Assembly (NCBI RefSeq): GCF_004634195.1
Contig: NZ_SKBP01000001.1
Span: 372,001-436,000 of the forward strand
Source: Flavobacterium salilacus subsp. salilacus
GTDB taxonomy: Bacteria; Bacteroidota; Bacteroidia; Flavobacteriales; Flavobacteriaceae
Reading direction: 5' to 3'
DNA: 64,000 nt
Both the position numbers and the translations under genes were made by a program. The notes below the pieces were generated by a model. The model had not been told where the DNA came from and did not search any database. It saw nothing but the letters and a program-made list of their open reading frames with translations. Position 1 is the first letter of the stretch, and every line of letters starts with the position of its first letter. This document shows, one piece after another, positions 47,425-56,451 of the stretch.

Positions 47425-47455
47425 CAAAAAAACCTCTCAAATTGAGAGGTTTTTT
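47425..47455. terminator. Bidirectional terminator between the Usp gene and tRNA-Gln
   Basis: The stem CCTCTCAA / TTGAGAGG is flanked by A and T runs on both sides. It lies directly between the Usp stop and the tRNA 3' end on the opposite strand. Confidence 0.85.
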
Positions 47456-47456
47456 G

Positions 47457-47528
47457 TTGGCCTACTAGGACTCGAACCTAGAACGACTGAACCAAAATCA
47501 GCTGTGTTACCGATTACACCATAGGCCA
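47457..47528 (-). tRNA. tRNA-Gln (anticodon TTG)
   Basis: 72 nt, a full cloverleaf: acceptor TGGCCTA/TAGGCCA, anticodon loop TTTTGGT in a 5-bp stem, T-loop TTCGAGT and discriminator A. CCA is not encoded. A textbook Bacteroidota promoter precedes it. A second, clearly different tRNA-Gln with the same anticodon lies in the array at 63 kb. Confidence 0.95.
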
Positions 47529-47547
47529 ATCTTCTTCATTGCGGGTG

Positions 47548-47578
47548 CAAATGTAGCATATAATTTTTTTATTGCAAA
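47548..47578 (-). promoter_or_regulatory. Promoter of tRNA-Gln
   Basis: Minus-strand TTTG (47578-47575), 19-base spacer and TACATTTG (47555-47548) agree with the consensus in both boxes and spacing. It lies 20 bases before the tRNA 5' end. Confidence 0.8.
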
Positions 47579-47813
47579 TTTTTACATTAAAAAAAAGTAA
47601 AAAACTTATATATTACTGAGTATTAGGATGAAAAATCAGTATCGAATAACAGAACATTTAATGGCGTAAAACAAAAACACAATAAATACGTTAATGCCAT
47701 AAACCATTACCATGTTTTTAACAAACAGGCATAAAAAACACACCGAACACCATTACCTTAAACAAAAAAATAGTTTCTTTGCAATACAAATAATCCGGTA
47801 CAATTCATAATAC

Positions 47814-50800
47814 ATGATAACATTCAATTATAAGAAATGGAATACCCTGCTTGGCTGGTTCACTTTTGCCATAGCAATGATTGTCTATTCATTAACTGTT
47901 GAACCCACCCTTAGTTTTTGGGATTGTGGCGAGTATATTGCCACTGCTGCAAAGCTCGAAGTAGGTCACCCGCCGGGAGCGCCGCTTTTCCAGATGATGG
48001 GTGCTTTTTTTGCCATGTTTGCCATCAGTCCGGACAAAGTTGCCCTTATGGTCAATATGGTATCGGTAGTATCCAGTGCATTTACTATACTATTTCTGTT
48101 CTGGTCGGTTACCATTATTTTAAAAACCATGGTGTCCCGATTTTCAGAATTCAATAATAATAACGCTGTTGCCATACTGGGCAGTGCTTTTGTAGGTGCT
48201 TTGGCATTTACTTTTTCCGATAGTTTCTGGTTTAACGCCACCGAAGCCGAAGTATATGCTATGGCTTCACTCTTTATAGCGCTATTACTTTGGTTAGGAT
48301 TACGCTGGGAGCAGGATATGCACACACCACGCGGCAACAAGTGGTTGCTTATCATATCACTTGTAGTAGGGTTATCCTTCGGGGTACACTTTATGGCATT
48401 GCTTGCCATACCTGCTATTGGATTTATCTATTTCTTTAAAAATTATGAAACCGTAACGGTTAAAAATTTCCTGATTGCCAATGTAGTTATTGTGGCGGTA
48501 TTGCTTTTCATATTTAAACTGCTGTTACCCTATACCATGGCACTTTTCGGGAAAACCGAAATATTTATGGTGAATAGTTTGGGTATGCCTTTTAACTCCG
48601 GTACTATTTTTATAGCCTTACTTATTATAGCTTTCTTTTACTTCGGTCTTAAATATACCCACAAAAAGGGGCTTCCGCTATACAACACCATACTGCTTTG
48701 TACGCTATTTATCCTTATAGGTTTCTCTACATGGATGATGCTGCCCATACGCGCCAATGCCAATGTGGTAATTAATGAGAACCGCCCTTCGGATGCTGCC
48801 GAGGTGCTTGCCTATTATAACAGGGAGCAGTATGGAGAGCAAAAATTATTTTACGGCCCTATGTTCTCGGATACTTATGCAGGGCTTGATAAAAACAACC
48901 CGTATGAGGATGAAAAACCTAACTATCAAAGAGATTATAAAACAGGCAAATATGTAATTGTAAATAATTATAAAAATGCCAAGCAAAATACAGACGATAA
49001 CCATAAAGGATTTATGCCGAGAATGTGGAGTACAGAGCATGCCGTTAACTATATGCGCTATACCAAACCTCTTGACTTCAGGCTCGACCCTGCTATTGAT
49101 TATGAAAGAGAACTGCGTCAATATGGTATAGACCCCGAAATGATGAACGAGCAGGACTATGCAAACTATGTAAACGAAATAAGGGGCGAACTGGAAAATA
49201 CTGTAAATAAATTTAAGGCAGATTATCGTTCAGGCAGAGCCGACCTGGAAGATTACAATAAATTCCTTAATTCATACGGGCAATATTTAATTATAGAAAA
49301 ACCGTCGTTTTGGGATAATATGGATTACATGATAAACTACCAGTTTGGCTATATGTACGGCAGGTATTTTATGTGGAACTTTGCCGGAAGGCAAAATGAT
49401 ATACAAGGGCGTGGCGATAATATTGACGGTAACTGGATAAGCGGTATTAAACCGTTTGACGCCATGAGGCTTGGCTCCCAGGACAATATGACTTCTGACC
49501 AAAAAAATAACAAAGGGCGTAATATGTATTTCATGATTCCGCTTATATTAGGGTTTATTGGTGTAATCTATCATGCTTTTAAAGACCTGAAGAGTTTTTA
49601 TGTACTGCTAATTTTATTCCTGTTTACAGGGCTTGCCTTAAAAGTATATCTTAACGAGCGTCCATTTGAACCACGCGAAAGGGATTATGCCCTTGTAGGT
49701 TCATTCTTTGTATTCTCTATGTGGATAGGATTTGGTGTATATGCTATATATGATAGTATTAAAAATTATCTGAAACCAAAAATTGCAGCACCACTGGTTA
49801 TTGCAGTAACGTTGTTGGCAGCTCCTGTATTAATGGCATCGCAAAACTGGGACGACCACAACCGTTCAGGGCGTTACACCGCACTTGCCATGGCAAAAGC
49901 CTACCTGTCGTCCTGCGAGCCCAATGCTATATTGTTTACCATTGGAGATAACGATACCTTCCCGCTATGGTATGCACAGGAAGTAGAAGGTTTCCGTACC
50001 GATATCAGGATTGTGAATACCAGCTTGTTTATGACTGACTGGTATATTGACCAGATGAAAAGACAGGCATACGAATCGAAACCAATGCCTATTTCGTTTA
50101 AACACGAGCAGTATGTACAGGGAACAAGAGATTATATGCTGTACATACCTGAAACTGATGAACGATGGGATATTAAAACTTTCCTGACGTTTGTAGGCTC
50201 AGACGACCCCCGTGTTAAAAAGGAGCTTAATAACGGGCATATGGTAAACTATTACCGTACCAACAAAATAAGACTTACTATTGACAAGGAAAATATCATT
50301 AAAAACAAAGCGGTAAGCCCTGCACAATACGATTCTATTGTTCCTTATATAGATATCGACATTAAAGGTGACGCTTTGTACAAAAACCGTCTTATGATGC
50401 TGGATATACTGGCAAATAATAACTGGGAACGTCCTATATACTTTACCGGTGGCAGCTTTGGCGATGATGACTACCTGTGGATGAAGGACTACCTGCAACT
50501 GGATGGTATGGTATTTAAACTCGTACCCATACGCACCCCGATACCTGAAGATGGAAGCCCGTTGGATATGGGGTATATAGATGCCGATAAAATGTATGAT
50601 ATTGTAATGCAATGGGATTGGGGTAACAGCAACAGTCCTGATATATATCATGACCCTGAAACCCGTAAAAACAGTATTACTTTCCGTACTAACTTGGCAA
50701 GGTTGATGGAAAAACTGATTGAAGAGGGTAAAGAAGAAAAAGCGAAAAAGATAATAGACCTGGCAATGGAAAAAATGCCGTTAGAGTACTATGGCTATTA

Positions 50801-51095
50801 CACCCTTTTAGAGCCTTTTGCTACCGGATATTACAAAACAGGCAATAAAGAAAAAGCGAGAGCAATGCTTGCTGAATTGATTAAGAAATATCAGGAAAAC
50901 CTAACATTCTTTAAAGGACTCAAAATAAGCCAACAAGATGTTCATCATATTGATATTATTACAGATATTGAACGTTACAGAAGCCTACTGTGGATTATGA
51001 GAGAGCAAGGTGATACCGCACTTTACAATAAAGAAAAGCCTGCCTTTAATAAGTTTAACGAAATGTTTAAACGCTACGACAGGGATAACGAGTAA
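47814..51095 (+). CDS. DUF2723 membrane protein, GT-C-like glycosyltransferase
   Basis: 1093 aa. About 12 membrane helices in the first 720 residues include the family's start SFWDCGEYIATAAKLEVGHPPGAPLF (an acidic motif near the first periplasmic loop, as in protein O-mannosyltransferases). A soluble C-terminal region (about 720-1090) with helical, TPR-like repeats follows. DUF2723 (GT117) proteins are common in Bacteroidota and are thought to transfer sugars to proteins or lipids outside the cell membrane; the acceptor is not known. The ATG at 47814 follows a 285-base gene-free stretch that holds only the tRNA-Gln promoter on the other strand. A terminator lies after the stop. Confidence 0.88.
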   Translation: MITFNYKKWNTLLGWFTFAIAMIVYSLTVEPTLSFWDCGEYIATAAKLEVGHPPGAPLFQMMGAFFAMFAISPDKVALMVNMVSVVSSAFTILFLFWSVTIILKTMVSRFSEFNNNNAVAILGSAFVGALAFTFSDSFWFNATEAEVYAMASLFIALLLWLGLRWEQDMHTPRGNKWLLIISLVVGLSFGVHFMALLAIPAIGFIYFFKNYETVTVKNFLIANVVIVAVLLFIFKLLLPYTMALFGKTEIFMVNSLGMPFNSGTIFIALLIIAFFYFGLKYTHKKGLPLYNTILLCTLFILIGFSTWMMLPIRANANVVINENRPSDAAEVLAYYNREQYGEQKLFYGPMFSDTYAGLDKNNPYEDEKPNYQRDYKTGKYVIVNNYKNAKQNTDDNHKGFMPRMWSTEHAVNYMRYTKPLDFRLDPAIDYERELRQYGIDPEMMNEQDYANYVNEIRGELENTVNKFKADYRSGRADLEDYNKFLNSYGQYLIIEKPSFWDNMDYMINYQFGYMYGRYFMWNFAGRQNDIQGRGDNIDGNWISGIKPFDAMRLGSQDNMTSDQKNNKGRNMYFMIPLILGFIGVIYHAFKDLKSFYVLLILFLFTGLALKVYLNERPFEPRERDYALVGSFFVFSMWIGFGVYAIYDSIKNYLKPKIAAPLVIAVTLLAAPVLMASQNWDDHNRSGRYTALAMAKAYLSSCEPNAILFTIGDNDTFPLWYAQEVEGFRTDIRIVNTSLFMTDWYIDQMKRQAYESKPMPISFKHEQYVQGTRDYMLYIPETDERWDIKTFLTFVGSDDPRVKKELNNGHMVNYYRTNKIRLTIDKENIIKNKAVSPAQYDSIVPYIDIDIKGDALYKNRLMMLDILANNNWERPIYFTGGSFGDDDYLWMKDYLQLDGMVFKLVPIRTPIPEDGSPLDMGYIDADKMYDIVMQWDWGNSNSPDIYHDPETRKNSITFRTNLARLMEKLIEEGKEEKAKKIIDLAMEKMPLEYYGYYTLLEPFATGYYKTGNKEKARAMLAELIKKYQENLTFFKGLKISQQDVHHIDIITDIERYRSLLWIMREQGDTALYNKEKPAFNKFNEMFKRYDRDNE

Positions 51096-51113
51096 TACTT
51101 TTAAAATAATATG

Positions 51114-51121
51114 TAATTTTG
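51114..51121 (+). promoter_or_regulatory. Candidate -7 promoter box upstream of a terminator hairpin
   Basis: TAATTTTG matches TAnnTTTG just before the hairpin at 51122-51150. It could drive the deacetylase gene at 51176, in which case the hairpin would be in its leader. Confidence 0.35.
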
Positions 51122-51150
51122 AGAGGCAGTATCATATAGATACTGCCTCT
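51122..51150 (+). terminator. Terminator after the DUF2723 gene
   Basis: A 12-bp perfect stem (AGAGGCAGTATC / GATACTGCCTCT, loop ATATA) is followed by T-rich sequence 27 bases after the stop. It ends 26 bases before the deacetylase ATG. Confidence 0.8.
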
Positions 51151-51175
51151 TTTACTTTACAAAAACACAGGGGCT

Positions 51176-51844
51176 ATGAAAATGTATTGGGTAAAAACAC
51201 GGTGGTTTATAAAGCGGATATTTTCGAGGTTTGTGTGGGATATTCCTAACTCAAACCAAACAATCTATCTTACTTTTGATGATGGCCCTACCCCCGAAAT
51301 TACCGAATGGGTATTGGGCGTATTACGTCAACGCAATATTAAAGCTACCTTTTTTTGTATTGGTAATAATATAGAAAATCATCCGGACATCTTCAATACA
51401 ATAGTTACCGAAGGGCATGCCATAGGCAACCATACCTACAACCATCTTAATGGCTGGCATACTAATGACAAGGTTTATATTGAAAATGCAGAGGCTGCGG
51501 AAACTTCTATCATTAAACGATATCCTGAATTTGAAAAGGTAAAATTGTTTCGTCCGCCTTATGGCAAAATGAGGCGAACACAAGCAAAACACGTGTGTAG
51601 TAAAGGCTACAGGATAATAATGTGGGATGTGCTGAGTGCTGATTTTGACAGGAATATAAGCCCTGAAAAATGCCTTAAAAATGTTATAGAAAACACACGC
51701 AACGGTAGTGTAATTATTTTTCACGACAGCATAAAAGCAGCTACCAATATGCAATATGCATTACCATTGGCAATAGACTACTTGACAGAAAAAGGATTCA
51801 GATTTGCAAAAATTAGCTCGCCTGTTCCTGTACCAATGCAATAA
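51176..51844 (+). CDS. Polysaccharide deacetylase (NodB domain)
   Basis: 222 aa; almost the whole protein is one NodB homology domain. The metal and catalytic motifs are present: TFDDGP (33-38), GNHTYNH (the His-x3-His pair), RPPYG and the C-terminal IIFHDS. The N-terminus MKMYWVKTRW has no clear signal peptide, so it is probably cytoplasmic or membrane-associated, which is unusual but known for this group. It removes N-acetyl or O-acetyl groups from a glycan, possibly peptidoglycan. Its last 32 bases overlap the convergent thioredoxin-like gene. Confidence 0.9.
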   Translation: MKMYWVKTRWFIKRIFSRFVWDIPNSNQTIYLTFDDGPTPEITEWVLGVLRQRNIKATFFCIGNNIENHPDIFNTIVTEGHAIGNHTYNHLNGWHTNDKVYIENAEAAETSIIKRYPEFEKVKLFRPPYGKMRRTQAKHVCSKGYRIIMWDVLSADFDRNISPEKCLKNVIENTRNGSVIIFHDSIKAATNMQYALPLAIDYLTEKGFRFAKISSPVPVPMQ

Positions 51845-52112
51845 TGGTATTAGCATCAAGCTCGCCTGATTGCCTCCATACCATTTGCCCGTCTTTATAA
51901 ATCATAAGTGTAGGCAACCCTTTTATTCTAAGGGCATCGGCCAGTTCCTGATTTTTATCTACATCTATTTTTATAACCTTGGCTTTATCGCCCAATGCAG
52001 CCGCTACATCCCTCATTACAGGGTGCATGGATACTGATGGCTCATTCCATTCTGTATAAAAATCGATCAGTACTGGTACCGGGGAGTTAATAAGTTCTCC
52101 GAATTTTGACAT
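51813..52112 (-). CDS. Thioredoxin-fold protein lacking both active-site cysteines
   Basis: 99 aa with the full thioredoxin fold: PVLIDFYTEWNEPSVSM (first strand and helix), KVIKIDVDKN, GLPTLMIYKDG with the cis-proline, and the last helix. The WCGPC site is replaced by WNEPS (W22 to S26), and there is no cysteine at all. It cannot catalyse dithiol exchange, so it must act in another way, for example as a binding or chaperone subunit. It overlaps the deacetylase gene by 32 bases at the 3' end. The protein is complete, with no sign of a frameshift. Confidence 0.85.
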   Translation of the reverse strand: MSKFGELINSPVPVLIDFYTEWNEPSVSMHPVMRDVAAALGDKAKVIKIDVDKNQELADALRIKGLPTLMIYKDGQMVWRQSGELDANTIIALVQEQAS

Positions 52113-52187
52113 AAATTAAAATTTAAACCGACCTAAAAGCTATTATAATTCCGCAAAAATTTACACAAATATAACAATTTTACTAAT

Positions 52188-53417
52188 CTATGCTATCTTT
52201 TGACCCTTTTTTAGTTCCAAAACGGTAATTTCAGGCCATATCCCTACTCTGCCGGGATAGGCATGAAAACCAAAACCTCTGTTTACATAAACATAGCGAC
52301 CCGCATTTTCATACAGCCCTGCCCATTGCTTATAGATATACTGTACAGGACTCCACTTTATAAAGCCCGGCACTTCTATCCCAAATTGCAGCCCGTGTGT
52401 ATGCCCGCTCAGCGTAAGGTGGTAGTTATTATGATTGTCTTTCACCTCATATTCCCAGTGCGATGGGTCGTGGCTCATCAGTATTTTAAAATCTTCGGGA
52501 GTTAACCCTTCCGAAGCTTTAGGTAAATCGCCCGCTTTTTTAAAATTGTGTCCCCAGTTCTCTACTCCTACCAACGCTATTTGCTGTCCGTCCTTTTCAA
52601 TTTTTACATTCGCGTTAAGTAATAGCTTGAAATCAATCTGACGGTGCAGGTCTTTTATTGCTTCAAAATTATCTTGTTTCTCCTTTTCAGTGTCCCAAGT
52701 AACATATTCGCCATAATCATGATTTCCTAACACCGAATATTTACCAAATGCGGGGGGAGCAATACGCTTAAAGGTCTCAACCCAGGGATGCATTTCAGTA
52801 GCGTGAGTATTTACAATATCGCCTGTAAAAAGTATAATGTCTGATTTTTGTTCATTAATAAGGTCAATAGCATGGCTTATTTCATCAGGATCGTCAAAAC
52901 TACCGCTGTGCACATCAGATATTTGTGTGATGGTAAGCCCGTCAAAGTTATCCGGCAGGTCGGGAAAATAAATAGTTTTTTTTCTGACTTTAAAATTGTA
53001 CTTCCCTTTAGTAACTCCGTACAGTAACGACAGAAACGGTATTGCTGCCAGCCCCAAGGCAACCTGACTCACAAACTTTCGCCTTTCGCTGAAAAAAGAT
53101 TCGTTACTGTTGCCTAAAAATTCGCGCATCAATCCTGAAAAAATTCGGGTAACATCTTCCAAGAACATCATACTCGCTATAACTATTTTAGGAATAAATG
53201 TAATAAGCAGCAGCCCTATAGTAAACAGGCTTTGTTTATTTTGCCCCACACTCCTGTCAAACTGCGTAAATGAGTAGGCTATATATAATATGATAAAAAA
53301 TGAAAGACCCTGATATGCCCACAACAACCAGCGGAGCTTGGTAACAGTGCGTAATGCCTGAAAGGCATAAATTTCTATCACTGCCACAAAAACGAATAAT
53401 AATATCCAACGAAACAT
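52188..53417 (-). CDS. Membrane-anchored metallophosphoesterase (YkuE-like)
   Basis: 409 aa. The first 100 residues hold three to four membrane helices, with another hydrophobic stretch near 120. The calcineurin-like domain (about 155-400) carries all metal-site motifs: SDVHSG, GDIVNTH, LGNHDYG and SGHTHG. Related proteins hydrolyse lipid A-type or phosphoester substrates at the membrane; the substrate here is unknown. It is divergent from polA with a 148-base spacer. Confidence 0.9.
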   Translation of the reverse strand: MFRWILLFVFVAVIEIYAFQALRTVTKLRWLLWAYQGLSFFIILYIAYSFTQFDRSVGQNKQSLFTIGLLLITFIPKIVIASMMFLEDVTRIFSGLMREFLGNSNESFFSERRKFVSQVALGLAAIPFLSLLYGVTKGKYNFKVRKKTIYFPDLPDNFDGLTITQISDVHSGSFDDPDEISHAIDLINEQKSDIILFTGDIVNTHATEMHPWVETFKRIAPPAFGKYSVLGNHDYGEYVTWDTEKEKQDNFEAIKDLHRQIDFKLLLNANVKIEKDGQQIALVGVENWGHNFKKAGDLPKASEGLTPEDFKILMSHDPSHWEYEVKDNHNNYHLTLSGHTHGLQFGIEVPGFIKWSPVQYIYKQWAGLYENAGRYVYVNRGFGFHAYPGRVGIWPEITVLELKKGQKIA

Positions 53418-53565
53418 TTATATATAAATTTGATATACAAAGTAACGAATAATGAAGGTATTTGTTACAGAATAAATAACAGTTGCACAAATTAATCCTG
53501 ATTAGCAGTAAGCCTCTTCCTATTCTGCATTGGTTTGTTTATTTTTACGGTCAAATCATTTTTTT

Positions 53566-56400
53566 ATGTCACAGCAAAAACGACTTTTCCTGCTCGATGC
53601 CTACGCGCTCATCTTCCGTGGTTATTATGCCTTTATAAAAAATCCCCGAATCAACTCAAAAGGTATGGATACCTCTGCAATCATGGGGTTTATGAACTCA
53701 TTACTGGATGTGATAAAGCGTGAAAAACCCGATCATCTTGCTGTAGCTTTTGATAAAGGCGGAAGCGTTGTGCGTACTGAAATGTTTACAGCATATAAAG
53801 CCAATCGTGATGAAACCCCCGAAGCCATAAAAATTGCCATCCCCTATATACACGATATACTAAAGGCAATGCACATACCCATAATAGAACTGGAAGGCTG
53901 CGAAGCCGACGACCTTATAGGTACTATAGCCAAGCAGGCGGAAAAAGAAAACTATCAGGTGTTTATGGTTACACCCGATAAAGATTTTGCACAATTAGTA
54001 TCTGAAAATATATTTATCTACCGCCCTGCACGTATGGGCAACGGTATAGAGATATGGGGAGTGCCCGAAGTACTGGAACGTTTTGAAATAGAACGCCCCG
54101 AACAGATTGTTGATTTTTTAGGTATGATGGGCGATGCCATAGATAACATACCGGGACTGCCGGGTGTAGGCGAAAAAACAGCCAAAAAATTCCTGAAAGA
54201 ATATGGTACTATGGAAAACCTGTTGGCGAATACCCATCAGCTAAAGGGAAAGATGAAAGAGAATATAGAGGCGAATAAGGAGAAAGGCATCATGTCGAAA
54301 ATATTGGCTACTATCATGATCGACTGTGATGTAGTTTTTAATGAAACCGATTATGAGCTTTCCAAACCTGATACTGAAAAAGTAGAAGCACTATTTCAGG
54401 AATTGGAGTTCAGGAGGATGGCAGAGCAATTCCATAAAATATTTACGGAAGATGTGGATAGTACTGCACCTCCGCAAGGCATGCCCCCTTCAAAAAGTGT
54501 TGCAAAGCAAAAAGACGACTCACAGTTTTCGTTGTTTGGAGAACCGGCAGCAGGAGATGCCACAACTCCTCATACTGACTTTTATAAAAACCTTACTACT
54601 ACCAACCACGTGTATCAAGCCATACAGGGCAGCATCGGTATAGGCCTGTTACTGCGCGATATGCTGCAACAAAGCACCGTATGCTTTGATACCGAAACCA
54701 CAGGCATTGATGCCCTTACTGCCGAACTGGTAGGCATGTCTTTCTCTTGGGAAGCAGGAAAAGGCTTTTATGTGCCCGTACCCGAAAATCGTGAAGAAGC
54801 CCAGGAGTTAGTCAACAAGTTTGTTCCGTTTTTTGAAGATGAGAACATCGAAAAAGTAGGACAAAACTTAAAATATGATATAAAGGTGTTGGCTAATTAC
54901 GGTATTACCGTAAAAGGAAAACTTTTTGATACCATGATTGCGCACTACCTCATTAACCCCGATATGCGACATGGTATGGATGTACTTGCCGAAACCTATC
55001 TGCAATACTCACCCATGCCTATAGAAAACCTCATCGGAAAGAAGGGTAAGAATCAGAAAAGTATGCGCACTGTGGAGCTCGACCTTATAAAGGAATATGC
55101 TACCGAGGATGCTGATATTACGCTACAACTAAAAGAAATTTTTGCACCGCAACTGGAAGCAACCGCTACCCGAAAATTATTTGACGAAATAGAAATACCC
55201 CTTATGCCTGTACTTGCCGCAATGGAGCGCGAAGGTATTAAGCTCGATACTGATTATTTAAAAAAATTATCAGAAGTACTGGCAAGCGACATAAAAGGTC
55301 TTGAACAAAAAATATACGAAACCGCAGGCGAATCGTTCAATCTTGCATCGCCAAAACAACTGGGCGATATATTGTTTGACAAACTAAAAATAGGTGGAGC
55401 AAAACAAAAGAAAACCAAAACAGGGCAGTATGCTACCGGTGAAGAGGTACTGTCGTACCTCGCAAAAGAACATCCCATAGTACAGGATATACTGGACTGG
55501 CGACAACTGGTAAAACTGCAAAATACCTATGTTGATGCGTTGCCGTTACAGGTATCTGAAAAAACAGGGCGTGTGCATACGGACTATATGCAAACGGTGG
55601 CTGCCACAGGACGCCTTAGCTCTAACAACCCTAACCTGCAAAACATACCGATACGTACCGAAAGAGGGCGACAGATACGTGCGGCATTTGTAGCGCGCGA
55701 TGAAAATTACACCCTGCTTTCTGCTGACTACTCGCAGATAGAACTGCGCATTATTGCTGCACTAAGCGGTGACCCCGAAATGGTAAATGCCTTCAAAAAC
55801 GGAGAGGATATTCACGCTTCTACCGCTGCCAAAGTGTTTAATGTGGCTCTGGAGAATGTAACCCGCGAACAGCGAAGCCATGCCAAAACGGTTAACTTTG
55901 GTATCATCTATGGTGTTTCGGCATTTGGGTTGAGTAACCAAACGTCGTTAAGCCGTTCGGAATCGAAAGAATTGATTGATGCCTATTACAAAACCTATCC
56001 TACACTAAAGCAATACATACAAGACCAAATAGAAATGGCGCGCGAACAGGGCTACGTACAAACCATACTGGGCAGAAGGCGTTACCTGAAAGACATTAAC
56101 TCGCAAAACGCCGTAGTGCGTGGTGCTGCCGAGCGTAATGCCGTAAATGCCCCGATACAGGGCAGTGCTGCCGACATTATTAAAATTGCGATGATAAACA
56201 TACAGCAAAAACTGGTTAGTGAAAACTGGAAAAGCAAAATGTTGCTGCAAGTGCATGATGAGCTTGTTTTTGACGTGCATAACAGCGAATTGGAAAAAAT
56301 AAAGCCGATGATAAAACACGAAATGGAAAACGCCTTTAAGCTGGATATACCGTTAGATGTTGATATGGGTGCCGGTAAAAACTGGCTTGAAGCGCATTAA
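53566..56400 (+). CDS. polA: DNA polymerase I
   Basis: 944 aa from the ATG at 53566. An in-frame upstream start would add 12 residues with no similarity to the family, so the later ATG (MSQQKRLFLLDAYALIFRGY) is chosen. The 5'-nuclease domain (1-290) includes the metal-binding EGCEADDLIG. The 3'-5' exonuclease (about 355-540) keeps its catalytic DTETTG at about 375, so proofreading should be active, and the polymerase domain has motif A DYSQIELR (about 720) and motif C VHDELVF (about 895). It fills gaps in repair and removes RNA primers. The following gene starts after 51 bases. Confidence 0.96.
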   Translation: MSQQKRLFLLDAYALIFRGYYAFIKNPRINSKGMDTSAIMGFMNSLLDVIKREKPDHLAVAFDKGGSVVRTEMFTAYKANRDETPEAIKIAIPYIHDILKAMHIPIIELEGCEADDLIGTIAKQAEKENYQVFMVTPDKDFAQLVSENIFIYRPARMGNGIEIWGVPEVLERFEIERPEQIVDFLGMMGDAIDNIPGLPGVGEKTAKKFLKEYGTMENLLANTHQLKGKMKENIEANKEKGIMSKILATIMIDCDVVFNETDYELSKPDTEKVEALFQELEFRRMAEQFHKIFTEDVDSTAPPQGMPPSKSVAKQKDDSQFSLFGEPAAGDATTPHTDFYKNLTTTNHVYQAIQGSIGIGLLLRDMLQQSTVCFDTETTGIDALTAELVGMSFSWEAGKGFYVPVPENREEAQELVNKFVPFFEDENIEKVGQNLKYDIKVLANYGITVKGKLFDTMIAHYLINPDMRHGMDVLAETYLQYSPMPIENLIGKKGKNQKSMRTVELDLIKEYATEDADITLQLKEIFAPQLEATATRKLFDEIEIPLMPVLAAMEREGIKLDTDYLKKLSEVLASDIKGLEQKIYETAGESFNLASPKQLGDILFDKLKIGGAKQKKTKTGQYATGEEVLSYLAKEHPIVQDILDWRQLVKLQNTYVDALPLQVSEKTGRVHTDYMQTVAATGRLSSNNPNLQNIPIRTERGRQIRAAFVARDENYTLLSADYSQIELRIIAALSGDPEMVNAFKNGEDIHASTAAKVFNVALENVTREQRSHAKTVNFGIIYGVSAFGLSNQTSLSRSESKELIDAYYKTYPTLKQYIQDQIEMAREQGYVQTILGRRRYLKDINSQNAVVRGAAERNAVNAPIQGSAADIIKIAMINIQQKLVSENWKSKMLLQVHDELVFDVHNSELEKIKPMIKHEMENAFKLDIPLDVDMGAGKNWLEAH

Positions 56401-56451
56401 TTGTAACAATTGTGTTTTATTACATACGTATTACTAAACCTAATTATTACT

